This document shows, one piece after another, positions 36,447-46,025 of a DNA stretch of 64,000 nucleotides. The position numbers and the translations under genes were made by a program. Numbering within the stretch: the stretch's first letter is position 1; each line of letters starts with the position of its first letter. Source of the stretch: Streptomyces sp. V3I8 (GTDB lineage: Bacteria > Actinomycetota > Actinomycetes > Streptomycetales > Streptomycetaceae); assembly GCF_030817535.1 (NCBI RefSeq), contig NZ_JAUSZL010000004.1, positions 62,001 to 126,000 of the forward strand, given 5' to 3'. The notes under the pieces are model-generated. The model worked only from the letters and a program-made list of their open reading frames with translations. It was not told the origin of the DNA and ran no database searches.

Positions 36447-39400
36447 ATGACTGCGAGTCCCGCATCACCCACCATCGGCCACGTCTTCGCCACGGTGGCC
36501 AAGGAGCGCGCCGACCATGCCGCGGTGGTCGCCGACGGCGTCCGGCTGAGCTACCGTCACCTGGCCGACTGGGCCGGCTCGGTCGCCGCCCGGCTGTCGG
36601 ACCGGCTCGCGCCCGAGGAACTGGTCGCGATCTGCGCCCCGCGCTCGGCGGCGACGGTGGCCACGATGCTCGGCGTGGCGCTCGCCGGGGGCGCCTGCCT
36701 GCCGCTGGACCCCAACGCCCCGGAGCACCGGCTGCGCGCGCTGGTCGAGCAGAGCGGCACCCGCACGCTCTTCGCCGCACCGCAGGCGGCGGCCCGGTTA
36801 CGCGCCGTCCTCCCCGCGGACGTGAGAGTGCTGGAGACGGACGCGGCGCCCCCCGCGCCGGTGGCCGCGTGGACGCCCCGCGACCGCCCCGACGGCCTGG
36901 CCTACGTCGTCTACACCTCGGGCAGCACCGGGCGGCCCAAGGGTGTGATGGTCGAGCACCGCTCGCTGCTGCATCTGGTGCGCGGCGCCACTGTGCGGCT
37001 GTCCCCCGACGATGTGGTGCTGCAGCTGGCGCCGCTGTACGTCGACCCGTCGATGCTGGAGGTCTGGGGCGCCCTGCTCAACGGGGCGACCCTGGTCCTG
37101 CCCGAGCAGGCGCAACCCAGTGTGCACGAGATCGGCCACGCGGTACGCGTGCACAAGGTGACCGTGCTCCGGCTGGCCGCACCGCTGTTCCGGCTGGCCG
37201 TCGAGCATGTCCTGGACGATCTGCGCGGACTGCGCCTGCTCATCTCCGGCGGTGACCGCGCCCACGTGCAGGCGGTGCGCACCGCGCTGCGCGCCCTGCC
37301 CGGCTGCCGCGTCGTCAACGGCTACGGGCCGACCGAGACCACGGTCTACGCCTGCTGGCTCGAACTGGACTCCGCGCTCCAGTACGACCGGAGCTGGCCG
37401 TCGGTGCCCATCGGCCGTCCGGTGGCCGGCGCCGTCGCCCATGTCCTCGGCCCCGACCGGCGGCCGGTGGCGCCGGGGCAGGACGGCGAGTTGTGCATCG
37501 GCGGGCCCGGGGTGGCCCGCGGCTACCTGGGCCGGCCGGAGCTGACGGCCCGGCAGTTCATCCCCGAGCCCGGACATCCGCAGCGCAGGGCGTACCTGAC
37601 CGGGGACCGGGTGAAACTGCTGCCGGACGGCAACCTCGCCTTCCTGGGGCGTCTGGACGACCAGGTCAAGATCCGCGGCCACCGGGTGGAACCGGGCGAG
37701 ACCGAACACGTCCTCCTGCTGCACCCGGCCGTGCGCGGGGCGGCCGTGGTCGCGCACGGCGACGAGCAGGCCCGGCAGCTCACCGCGTACGCCTGCCTGG
37801 CCGACGACGCCCGCATCACCCCCGACGACCTGCGCGCCCACCTTGCCGCACGGCTGCCCGACCCGCTGGTCCCCGCCACGGTCGAGGTCCTGGCCGCCCT
37901 GCCGACCACCCCCAACGGCAAGGTGGACCGCAAGCTGCTGGCCGAGCGCGGCGCACGGCAGCAGGCGCCCGCCGCACGGTCCGGACCGCGGCCGCCCGCC
38001 CCGGACACCACCGCCACCGAGCGGTTCGCGGCGGCACTGTGGCACGACGTGCTCGGCGTGCCCGTCGACGCCGACACCGACTACTTCGCCGCGGGCGGCG
38101 ACTCGCTGGCCGCGATGACCCTCCTGGCCCGCCTGGAGCGCGAACGCGGCGTGCGCATGTCGGTGGCGGAGTTCTTCGACGCCGCCACCGTGCGCGCCTT
38201 CGCCGCCCGTGTCGACGCGGCCCGCCCGGCCGGCCCGGCCGCCCCCCGCACCGGCCGCCGGCGTCTCCCCCTGCTGCCGGGCCAGCAGGGCATCTGGTTC
38301 GAACAGCAGGCCGTCCCGGGCGGGCGGTACACCATCTCCCGCACCTTGCTGGTCCGCGGCCCGATCGACGTTCCCGCGCTGCGGACCGCGCTGACCCGGC
38401 TGGGCGAGCGGCAGCAGGCCCTGCAGATGACGGTCGAGGAGGACGTGGACGGCTGGTGGCAGTGCGCGACCGCCGACCCGGGCTCCGGGGTGCGCCACGT
38501 GGACCTCGGCGCACTTCACGAGGCCGGCCGCGACGACCGGGCCCGCGAGCTGATCGCCCGGTCCGCGGGCGCCGACGCCGTCCTCGGCGCGCCCCTGCTG
38601 CGCACCCTGGTCGTCACGCTCGCCCCCTCGCGCACGCTCCTGCACTTCGACCTCCACCACGTCATCTCCGACGACTGGTCGCTGGACGTCTTCCTCTGCG
38701 AGCTGTCCGCCCTGTACACCGCGCAGCTCACCGGCCGGTCCTGCGGACTCGCCCCGTTGTGGCTGCCGTACGCCGACTACGTGCTGAGCGCGCTGGAACC
38801 GCAGCCGCGGCGGCTTGCCGAGGCCTGCCGGTTCTGGAAGGAGTCCCTGGCCGACGGTGCCGCCTCGATCGACCTGGTCGCCGACCGGACCCGGCCCGCC
38901 GTGCTCAGCGGCGAGGGCGACCGGGTGCGGGTGCGGATCGGCGAGCGGCAGGCCGCCCGGCACGCGGCGACCGCCCGGCGGCACGGCATGAGCCGCTACA
39001 TGTTCTGCCTGGCCGGGGTGTACGCCGTGCTGCTGGCGTACACCGAACGTGACGAACTGTGCCTGGGCAGCCTGGCCACCGTGCGCGGCCAGGCGGGCAC
39101 CGAGCAACTCCTCGGTTACTTCGTCAATCTGCTTCCGGTGCGTGTCGACGCCGGCGGCGACGTCACGGTGGACGAACTGTTCCAGCGGGTCAAGGACGCC
39201 TGCCTCGCGGCCCACCGGCACCAGGAGGTGCCGTTCCAGGACGTCTGCCGGACGCTGGGGCTGCCGGGAGCCGCACGTGGCTCGACGCCCTTCCAGGCCG
39301 TGGTCAACTACCAGCAGCGGCAGCCCGACGCGCTGGACCTGGCGGGCAGCCCGGTCGAGCCCTGGCCCGTGGACACGCCCGGCACGGCCAAGTTCGAGCT

Positions 39401-42400
39401 CTCCTTCGCCTTCCGCGAGTCGGGCGCCGGTGTCGATCTGGAGCTGGAGTTCAGCACCGACCTGTTCGGCCGCTCCCGGATCAGCCACCTCGCCGACCAG
39501 CTCGCCACCGTGCTCGACCGGCTCTGCGAGGACGACGGGCCGCTGAGCGGGCTGGACATCGAGCCGCCCGCGGCGGTCCGGCCGCTGCCCCTGCCCCGGC
39601 GGCCGGCCGGCGGCACGCTGCACACCCTCTTCGCCCGGCAGGCCGCGGCCCACCCGGACAGGACGGCCGTGATCGGTGACGACATCACCCTCGACTACGC
39701 CGCGCTGGACCGGCTCAGCGACCGGGCCGCCACCCGGCTGACCGACCACGGGGTGCGGCCGGGAGACCGGGTGGCCATCCTGCTGGAACGCTCCCCGAAG
39801 CTGATCACGGCGATCCTCGGGGTGCTCAAGGCCGGCGCGACGTACGTCCCGCTCGACCCGTCCTACCCGGACGAGCGGCTCGCCCACACGGTGCGCGACG
39901 CCGAGGTGCGGGCCCTGGTCAGCAGCGGCAGGACCGGCGGGCGCGCCCTCACCGGCGTCCTGGCGCCGGTCCTCGACATCGACCGGCTCACCGCCGGTGA
40001 CGGCGAGGTCTCCCTGCCCGTGAGCGGCGCGCACGACCCGGCGTACATCATCTACACCTCGGGCAGCACCGGCCGGCCCAAGGGCGTCGTCGTCTCCCAC
40101 GGCGCGGTGGCCAACACCCTGCAGGCCTGCCTCGCCCGTCACCCCTTCCGCCAGGACGACGTATGGCTGCAGCTCACCTCTCCGGGGTTCGACGTGGCCG
40201 CCTTCGAACAGTTCATGCCGCTGATCTCCGGCGGCACCCTGGTCTACTGCGACGACGCGACCCGCGGCGACCGGAGCGCCCTGACCCGGATACTGCGCGA
40301 ACGCGGGGTGACCGTCATGGTCACCGTGCCCTCGCTGCTGCGCGCTCTGGACCGGCCCGACCTGGCGGGCGTGCGGATCCTGGTGGTGGCCGGGGAACCG
40401 GCCGACATCCACGACACCCGGCACTACGCCCACGACCGGATCGTGATCAACGGCTACGGCCCCACGGAGGCCGCGGTCCTGGCCACCACCTACCAGGCCG
40501 CGCCCGGCGACCGGCTGGCCCGGGTACCGATCGGCACCCCGCTGGCCGGCACCAGCGGGCACATCCTCGACCGGCACGGGCGGCCCGCCGCCGTCGGCGT
40601 GCCCGGAGAACTGTGGCTCGGCGGCGCCGGGCTGGCCCACGGTTACTGGAACCGCCCGCAGGAGACCCAAGAACGCTTCACCACCGTCCCCGCGTTGGCC
40701 GGCGGCGAACGGCTCTACCGCACCGGCGACCGGGTGCGCCGGCTCCCCGACGGCGGCATCGACTACCTGGGGCGGCTCGACGGACAGATCAAACTGCGCG
40801 GCTTCCGTATCGAACTCGGCGAGATCGAGGCCGTCCTGGCCACGGTGTCCGGGGTGAACGAGGCGGTCGCCGTGCTCCTGGGCGCCGCCGACGACGCCGA
40901 ACTGGCCGCCGCCTACGTCGGCACCGCCTCGCCCGAGCAGGCGCGTTCGCACCTGGCGCGGCTGCTGCCCGCCTACATGGTGCCCACGATCCTGACGCCC
41001 GTGCCCGTCCTGCCCACCAACAGCCACGGCAAGGCGGACCGCCGGGCACTCACCGCCCTGCTGGAACAGCACCGACACCTCGAGGCCGACGCGGCACACC
41101 CCGCCGAGACGGCCGACGACACCGAGCGCGGCGTCCTCGAACTGTGGACCCAGGTCGCCGGGGAACGGGTGCGCTCCCTGGACGACGACTTCTTCACGAC
41201 CGGAGGCGACTCCCTGCGCGCCGTCCGGTTGCTCGGCGCGATCGAGCGCCGGTACGGCCGGCGCGTCGCCCTCCGCGACTTCCTGGAGACGCCGACCGTG
41301 CGCGCCCTCGCCCGGCAGCTGTCCACACCCTCGGACACCGGACCGAGCGCCCCGGTGGGCCCGCAGGACGCCCGGCTCGCTCCGGCGATCGTCTTTCCCG
41401 TCCCCGCCCCCGCTCCCGCGCCGGGCGAACCGCTGCTGCTGACCGGGGCCACCGGATTCGTCGGCGCCCATGTGCTGTACGAACTGCTGCAGCGCACCGA
41501 CGCGCCGGTGCTGTGCCTGGTACGGCAGGACCCGTCCCGCATCGGCAAGGCCCTGGACCAGTACGGCCTGGACGTCACCTCCCACAGCCGGCGGATCATC
41601 CCGGTCCCGGGAGACCTGACCCTTCCGGGCCTGGGGCTCGACGGAACCCCCTGGGAGCGGGAGATACGCCAGGCCGCCGCGATCTTCCACCTCGGCGCCC
41701 GGGTCCACCACGTATCCGGCTACCACCACCTCGTGGCAGCCAATGTCAACGGGACCGCCGAACTGCTGCGCATCGCCGCCGAGGGGCGGCCCTCGCGCTT
41801 CCACCACATCTCCACCCTGGGCGTCTTCCGTGACGACCGCGCGATCCGCACCATCGGCGAAACCACCTCGACCGCGGACGAGAACCATCCCCGCGGCCGC
41901 GGCTACGCGGCCAGCAAGTGGTCCGCCGAACGACTCGTCACCCAGGCCGTCGCCAAGGGCGCGCACGCCCGCCTCTACCGGCTCGGCCGGGCCCTGGGCA
42001 GCACCACGACCGGGATGTGGAACCAGGACGACATGCTCACCCGGCTGGCGATGACCTCCGCCGAACTGGGCTGCTATCCGGACGACACCCGTCTGTCCTC
42101 CGCCGCCCTGGCCGTGGACACCATGGCACGCGCGCTGGTCGCCCTCGCCCTCGCCGAGGACCATCCCGGCGCCGTCTACCACCTGCACCACCCGCGCCCC
42201 ACCGGACTCCGGCAGCTCCTCGCCCCCTACGAACGGCGCTCCGGCCGCCGTGTCCGCCCCGTCACCCTCCCCGCATGGGTGCACACCCTGGCCGACCACC
42301 CCGAACTGCCCGCCTACGTCTACCTCGAACACCTACGCGACCCGGGCTCCGGCACCCTCCACTACACCAACGACTCCACCGTCACGCACCTGAGCGGACT

Positions 42401-42479
42401 CGGCGTCACCCTGCCCGACCTGGACCCGGAACTCGTCGAACGGTGGTGGACGGGCGGGGGGACCGTCACGGGTTCATGA
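36447..42479 (+). CDS. Dimodular NRPS, A-T-C-A-T-R
   Basis: ATG 36447 follows GGAG, giving 2010 residues. Order: adenylation 1 (about 10-500, YTSGSTGRPKGVMVEH, NGYGPTETT), carrier 1 (Ser553), condensation (about 605-1040, HHVISDD from His737), adenylation 2 (about 1060-1535, YTSGSTGRPKGVVVSH, NGYGPTEAA), carrier 2 (Ser1589) and a thioester reductase (about 1661-2010, TGATGFVG, Tyr1820 and Lys1824 of YxxxK). This matches the AusA layout, which releases a dipeptide aldehyde that cyclises to a pyrazinone. The amino acids cannot be read reliably here. No MbtH gene is present. It may be independent of the PKS or supply an amino-acid-derived unit. Confidence 0.92.
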   Translation: MTASPASPTIGHVFATVAKERADHAAVVADGVRLSYRHLADWAGSVAARLSDRLAPEELVAICAPRSAATVATMLGVALAGGACLPLDPNAPEHRLRALVEQSGTRTLFAAPQAAARLRAVLPADVRVLETDAAPPAPVAAWTPRDRPDGLAYVVYTSGSTGRPKGVMVEHRSLLHLVRGATVRLSPDDVVLQLAPLYVDPSMLEVWGALLNGATLVLPEQAQPSVHEIGHAVRVHKVTVLRLAAPLFRLAVEHVLDDLRGLRLLISGGDRAHVQAVRTALRALPGCRVVNGYGPTETTVYACWLELDSALQYDRSWPSVPIGRPVAGAVAHVLGPDRRPVAPGQDGELCIGGPGVARGYLGRPELTARQFIPEPGHPQRRAYLTGDRVKLLPDGNLAFLGRLDDQVKIRGHRVEPGETEHVLLLHPAVRGAAVVAHGDEQARQLTAYACLADDARITPDDLRAHLAARLPDPLVPATVEVLAALPTTPNGKVDRKLLAERGARQQAPAARSGPRPPAPDTTATERFAAALWHDVLGVPVDADTDYFAAGGDSLAAMTLLARLERERGVRMSVAEFFDAATVRAFAARVDAARPAGPAAPRTGRRRLPLLPGQQGIWFEQQAVPGGRYTISRTLLVRGPIDVPALRTALTRLGERQQALQMTVEEDVDGWWQCATADPGSGVRHVDLGALHEAGRDDRARELIARSAGADAVLGAPLLRTLVVTLAPSRTLLHFDLHHVISDDWSLDVFLCELSALYTAQLTGRSCGLAPLWLPYADYVLSALEPQPRRLAEACRFWKESLADGAASIDLVADRTRPAVLSGEGDRVRVRIGERQAARHAATARRHGMSRYMFCLAGVYAVLLAYTERDELCLGSLATVRGQAGTEQLLGYFVNLLPVRVDAGGDVTVDELFQRVKDACLAAHRHQEVPFQDVCRTLGLPGAARGSTPFQAVVNYQQRQPDALDLAGSPVEPWPVDTPGTAKFELSFAFRESGAGVDLELEFSTDLFGRSRISHLADQLATVLDRLCEDDGPLSGLDIEPPAAVRPLPLPRRPAGGTLHTLFARQAAAHPDRTAVIGDDITLDYAALDRLSDRAATRLTDHGVRPGDRVAILLERSPKLITAILGVLKAGATYVPLDPSYPDERLAHTVRDAEVRALVSSGRTGGRALTGVLAPVLDIDRLTAGDGEVSLPVSGAHDPAYIIYTSGSTGRPKGVVVSHGAVANTLQACLARHPFRQDDVWLQLTSPGFDVAAFEQFMPLISGGTLVYCDDATRGDRSALTRILRERGVTVMVTVPSLLRALDRPDLAGVRILVVAGEPADIHDTRHYAHDRIVINGYGPTEAAVLATTYQAAPGDRLARVPIGTPLAGTSGHILDRHGRPAAVGVPGELWLGGAGLAHGYWNRPQETQERFTTVPALAGGERLYRTGDRVRRLPDGGIDYLGRLDGQIKLRGFRIELGEIEAVLATVSGVNEAVAVLLGAADDAELAAAYVGTASPEQARSHLARLLPAYMVPTILTPVPVLPTNSHGKADRRALTALLEQHRHLEADAAHPAETADDTERGVLELWTQVAGERVRSLDDDFFTTGGDSLRAVRLLGAIERRYGRRVALRDFLETPTVRALARQLSTPSDTGPSAPVGPQDARLAPAIVFPVPAPAPAPGEPLLLTGATGFVGAHVLYELLQRTDAPVLCLVRQDPSRIGKALDQYGLDVTSHSRRIIPVPGDLTLPGLGLDGTPWEREIRQAAAIFHLGARVHHVSGYHHLVAANVNGTAELLRIAAEGRPSRFHHISTLGVFRDDRAIRTIGETTSTADENHPRGRGYAASKWSAERLVTQAVAKGAHARLYRLGRALGSTTTGMWNQDDMLTRLAMTSAELGCYPDDTRLSSAALAVDTMARALVALALAEDHPGAVYHLHHPRPTGLRQLLAPYERRSGRRVRPVTLPAWVHTLADHPELPAYVYLEHLRDPGSGTLHYTNDSTVTHLSGLGVTLPDLDPELVERWWTGGGTVTGS

Positions 42480-42888
42480 CACTCCCGGGTTTCGGCACTT
42501 CCCGCGTCCGCGGAGCCCGGCTCGGGCGGTTCATGGCTCAGCGCTCGGAGCAGGACGAGTCCACCGGACACAGCGGTGGCTCCCTGCGCTCCCCGAACAC
42601 CCAGGACGGCACCTGCCCGGTGGGCCCGCCCGATCCACGCTGTGCGCGCGGTGGCCACGTCCTGGGCCGATGTGCCGCCTGGCGCGCTTTCCGGCACCGA
42701 GCGGTAGTGGACCTGGCGTCGAGCGTTCTCGCGGACGCTCGGTCTCCTCAGCTTGATCGGCGCCGTCGACCTCTACGGTGCCGGCCGCAACGAGGAGCCG
42801 GTGGCGGGTCCTCGGGTTGCGGTGTGCCGCTGAGCCCCGCGGTGTGGTGCGCAAGTCCGTCGGCCGAGGCGAGAAGGAGCTCTGGACC
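42480..42888. other. Intergenic region, no gene seen
   Basis: This 409-bp stretch follows the NRPS and precedes the carboxylase. Frames crossing it lack motifs. A short inverted repeat GAGCGT...ACGCTC lies near 42720-42740 and might be an operator. Confidence 0.5.
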
Positions 42889-44445
42889 ATGGCGAACGAT
42901 GTCGTCGGCCGGGTGGTCGAACTGCGGGCGATCCGTGCGCAGGCCCTTCGCGGCCCCGGTGACAAGGCGACCGCGGCGCAGCACGCCAAGGGGAAGCTCT
43001 CGGTACGGGAGCGGATCGGGCTGCTGCTGGACGAGGGCTCGTTCAACGAGGTCGAGCAGTTGCGCCGGCACCGGGCGAGCGGCTTCGGTCTGGAGGCCAA
43101 GCGGCCGTACACCGACGGTGTCGTGACCGGCTGGGGCACGGTCGAGGGCCGCACGGTCTTCGTGTACGCGCACGACTTCCGGATCTTCGGCGGCGCGCTG
43201 GGCGAGGCCCACGCCACGAAGATCCACAAGATCATGGACATGGCCATCGCGGCCGGGGCGCCGCTGGTCTCCCTCAACGACGGCGCGGGCGCCCGCATCC
43301 AGGAGGGCGTCTGCGCGCTCGCCGGCTACGGCGGCATCTTCCGGCGCAACACCCGCGCCTCCGGCGTCATCCCGCAGATCAGCGTCATGCTCGGCCCGTG
43401 TGCGGGCGGCGCGGCCTACAGCCCCGCGCTGACCGACTTCGTCTTCATGGTCCGCGAGACCTCGCAGATGTTCATCACCGGCCCCGACGTCGTCAAGGCG
43501 GTCACCGGCGAGGAGATCACCCAGAACGGCCTCGGCGGCGCCGACGTCCACGCCGAGACGAGCGGCGTGGCGCACTTCGCGTACGACGACGAGGAGACCT
43601 GCATCGCGGAGGTCCGCTACCTGCTGTCGATGCTGCCGCAGAACAACCGCGAGAACCCGCCGCAGATACCGTGCACCGATCCGGCCGCACGCCGCGGCGA
43701 AGCCCTGCTGGACCTGGTCCCCGCGGACGGCAGCCGCCCCTACGACATGACCGAGGTCATCGAGGAGCTCGTCGACGACGGCGACCACCTGGAGATCCAC
43801 GAACGCTGGGCCCGCAACATCATCTGCGCCCTGGCACGGCTCGACGGCCAGGTCGTCGGCATCGTCGCCAACCAACCACAGGTGCTGGCCGGGGTCCTGG
43901 ACATCGAGGCCTCGGAGAAGGCCGCACGCTTCGTCCAGCTGTGCGACGCGTACAGCATCCCCCTCGTCACGCTGCTGGACGTCCCGGGCTTCCTGCCCGG
44001 CGTCGACCAGGAGCACGGCGGAATCATCCGCCACGGCGCCAAACTCCTCTACGCCTACTGCAACGCCACCGTGCCGCGCATCAGCGTCGTCCTGCGCAAG
44101 GCCTACGGCGGCGCGTACATCGTCATGGACTCCCACTCCATCGGCGCCGACCTCACCTACGCCTGGCCCACCAACGAGATCGCCGTGATGGGCGCCGAGG
44201 GCGCCGCCAACGTCATCTTCCGCCGCCGGATCGCCGCGGCACAGGACCCCGAGGCAATACGGACCCGCATGGTCAAGGAGTACAAGGCCGAACTGATGCA
44301 CCCCTACTACGCGGCCGAACGCGGCCTGATCGACGACGTCATCGACCCCGCCGACACCCGCGAGGTCCTGATCCGCTCGCTGGCGATGCTGCGGGCCAAG
44401 CACGCGAGCCTGCCGTCGCGCAAGCACGGCAACCCCCCGCAGTGA
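42889..44445 (+). CDS. Acyl-CoA carboxylase carboxyltransferase (beta) subunit
   Basis: ATG 42889 follows GAAGGAG and gives 518 residues. The crotonase-like carboxyltransferase fold shows GGALGEAHATKIHKIMDMA, SLNDGAGARIQEG, GPCAGGAAYSPALTDF and, in the second half, DVPGFLPGVDQEHGGIIRHGAK and KAYGGAYIVM. These are PccB/AccB features. With a biotinylated alpha subunit from elsewhere it makes malonyl- or methylmalonyl-CoA. Dedicated copies occur in aromatic PKS clusters to raise malonyl-CoA supply. The alpha subunit is not in the window. Confidence 0.95.
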   Translation: MANDVVGRVVELRAIRAQALRGPGDKATAAQHAKGKLSVRERIGLLLDEGSFNEVEQLRRHRASGFGLEAKRPYTDGVVTGWGTVEGRTVFVYAHDFRIFGGALGEAHATKIHKIMDMAIAAGAPLVSLNDGAGARIQEGVCALAGYGGIFRRNTRASGVIPQISVMLGPCAGGAAYSPALTDFVFMVRETSQMFITGPDVVKAVTGEEITQNGLGGADVHAETSGVAHFAYDDEETCIAEVRYLLSMLPQNNRENPPQIPCTDPAARRGEALLDLVPADGSRPYDMTEVIEELVDDGDHLEIHERWARNIICALARLDGQVVGIVANQPQVLAGVLDIEASEKAARFVQLCDAYSIPLVTLLDVPGFLPGVDQEHGGIIRHGAKLLYAYCNATVPRISVVLRKAYGGAYIVMDSHSIGADLTYAWPTNEIAVMGAEGAANVIFRRRIAAAQDPEAIRTRMVKEYKAELMHPYYAAERGLIDDVIDPADTREVLIRSLAMLRAKHASLPSRKHGNPPQ

Positions 44446-44457
44446 GGAGAGTCATCC

Positions 44458-44637
44458 GTGACCACCCTCGGCCTACGGATCGAGAAGGGCGAGGCCACCG
44501 ACGAGGACCTCGCCGCCCTCACGGTCCTGCTCCTGACCCGTGCCGCGCGTACCGCCCCCGGCGGCGCGTACCGCGCCCGGAGCACCACCAGTTGGCGCCC
44601 TCACCATTTCCGTGCTCCGAACTCCTGGCAGGGCTGA
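44458..44637 (+). CDS. Acyl-CoA carboxylase epsilon subunit
   Basis: A 59-residue protein begins at GTG 44458, 12 bp after the beta subunit and behind GAGGAGAG. It reads LGLRIEKGEATDEDLAALTVLL and ends with a basic SWRPHHFRAPNSWQG tail. This is the AccE-like epsilon family (PF13822), small actinobacterial proteins that stimulate the carboxyltransferase complex. The adjacency confirms that this is a Streptomyces-type carboxylase unit. Confidence 0.85.
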   Translation: MTTLGLRIEKGEATDEDLAALTVLLLTRAARTAPGGAYRARSTTSWRPHHFRAPNSWQG

Positions 44638-44820
44638 CGCACGACCACGCCGAAGGCGCTCGTACCGTGAGGAATTGCGCGAGGCCGTCGGCGACGGCTC
44701 CCGGCGTCGCGGAACTCGACGCGGAGGGCCAAGCGGCCGCCCTGAGGGAGAGCCCGCACCGGTGTCGACGTCACCCATCGGCCTCGGTTTCCGGCCGTCC
44801 CTGCGCGGACACAGCGGACA

Positions 44821-44867
44821 CAGCGGGACGGGGCAGCGGTGACGTCCACCGCTGCCCCGTCCCGCTG
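44821..44867. terminator. Perfect 20-bp hairpin terminator
   Basis: CAGCGGGACGGGGCAGCGGT pairs with ACCGCTGCCCCGTCCCGCTG across a GACGTCC loop, between the convergent accE and DUF6059 genes. Confidence 0.92.
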
Positions 44868-44886
44868 CGCCTGTGCAGGCCGGGCA

Positions 44887-45180
44887 TCACTCCCACTCGG
44901 TCTTCGGGAGGGCTGCCGGCGACGCCGCCAGATCGCTCAGCAGTCCGAGCTCGACCGCGGTCAACGGCAGATCCGTGCGCACGTGCTCCGGATGGCTCGG
45001 TCCGGGCCCGCTCAGCGGCCGTACCGACAGCCCGCTCGGCGCGCCCCGCCCCGTCGTCCTGGAGAGCAACTCCCGTACCTCCGGCACCGCGAGATACAGC
45101 GAGCCCGCCCCCACCAGAGCCCGTGCCACCCCCTTCGAGAGCCTTCGCGGAATCCGCCACCACGAGCCGAATTCGGGCAT
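44887..45180 (-). CDS. DUF6059 family small protein, second copy
   Basis: This 97-residue protein has the amphipathic start RIPRRLSKGVARALVGAGSL and the motif GPGPSHPEHVRTDLPLTAVELGLLSDL, parallel to GHPERLLPHVPPTAKERLLWEGL in the protein at 1794. ATG 45180 is chosen because the family starts a few residues before the arginine/tryptophan-rich helix; an upstream extension lacks family features. No function is known. The two copies bracket the PKS, NRPS and carboxylase genes. Confidence 0.6.
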   Translation of the reverse strand: MPEFGSWWRIPRRLSKGVARALVGAGSLYLAVPEVRELLSRTTGRGAPSGLSVRPLSGPGPSHPEHVRTDLPLTAVELGLLSDLAASPAALPKTEWE

Positions 45181-46025
45181 CCCCTGCCTCCCGGCGACCG
45201 GTGAACCGATACGGCCCAGCGTGGACAGCGGCGCTCGGCGAACGCTGGACGCCCGCATGTGGATGGATTGAGGCGGCCGGCCGGCGCACAGCCGCCGAGC
45301 CGGCGGTCTTCTCGGCGGTGCTGGGCGACGAGCCACGGCTGCGGCTGCCGAAAGCCGTCCGTGAGCAGCTTCTCACCCTGACCCGCGGCCGGTACGAGAC
45401 GGGCGCGGCCGAGCAGTTGCGGCGGCGGACCGGGACGTCGGGTCCTGCCGTCACCGCTCCTGCACAGGACGGCGCATACGCCTGGGAGTCGGCTCGGGTC
45501 CTTCGAGTTCGGCCTGCCGGACCCTCCAGCCTTCGGAGTCGGCCTCGAAGTGGAACCAGGTGTCTTCCTTTTCCTGGTGCTGGTCGCCGGTGCTCACAGC
45601 TCGATGCTGCGGCTGGAGGGCAGGAGGGTGACTTCGACGCCGGGCGCCCGCGACGGCCACGACGCGGACCCCGATCCCGGCCGTCAGGAAGCCGTGGAGC
45701 CCGGGGCTTTCGTGCACGACACCCGGACGTGCCCGCTGTCGGCCGTGGCCCATGTGAGGAAGATCCGCAGGATCTTGCCGGGCAGCGGACGGCCCGGCAT
45801 GCCCGGTGCCGGTGCGTCGCCGCCCTGATGGGCGTCGCGTTGTTCTTCGGTGGGCGGGGTGCCGTCGGGCAGGCCGGAGGGGAAGGGGAGGCGGAGGCGG
45901 GCGCACCGGACGTCGATGCCGAGAGGTGAGGCGAGGCCGGCTCCTGTCTCCGGGTGAGGCACGTGGCGCGATGACGCCTGCTGAACACCACCTGGGGACG
46001 CGCGCTGCGTTGACCGCTCCGTGGA
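45181..46025. other. Region of apparent gene decay
   Basis: No intact gene was found. On the plus strand around 45255-45480 a frame reads AVFSAVLGDEPRLRLPKAV followed by REQLLTLTRGRYETGAAEQL, protein-like but with no clear start or family. On the minus strand, coding-like fragments in different frames (ILRIFLTWATADSGHVRV; VEVTLLPSSRSIEL) follow one another, as expected of a frameshifted relic. I do not recognise either. The stretch separates the carboxylase region from the lasso peptide operon and may be an old junction. Confidence 0.45.
45451..45597 (-). CDS. Possible 48-residue ORF, relic or small protein
   Basis: GTG 45597 overlaps a preceding frame's stop as GTGA and reads TWFHFEADSEGWRVRQAELEG before a basic tail RRMRRPVQER. 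The aromatic/acidic core looks protein-like, but no ribosome site or family is clear. It may be the last piece of the decayed minus-strand gene. Confidence 0.3.
   Translation of the reverse strand: MSTGDQHQEKEDTWFHFEADSEGWRVRQAELEGPEPTPRRMRRPVQER

Noticed and set aside
36798..42332. A very long open frame (about 1844 codons) antisense to the NRPS
   Set aside because: Composition is rich in Gly, Arg, Val and Gln with no domain. It is the usual GC-driven shadow of a real gene with G/C third positions.
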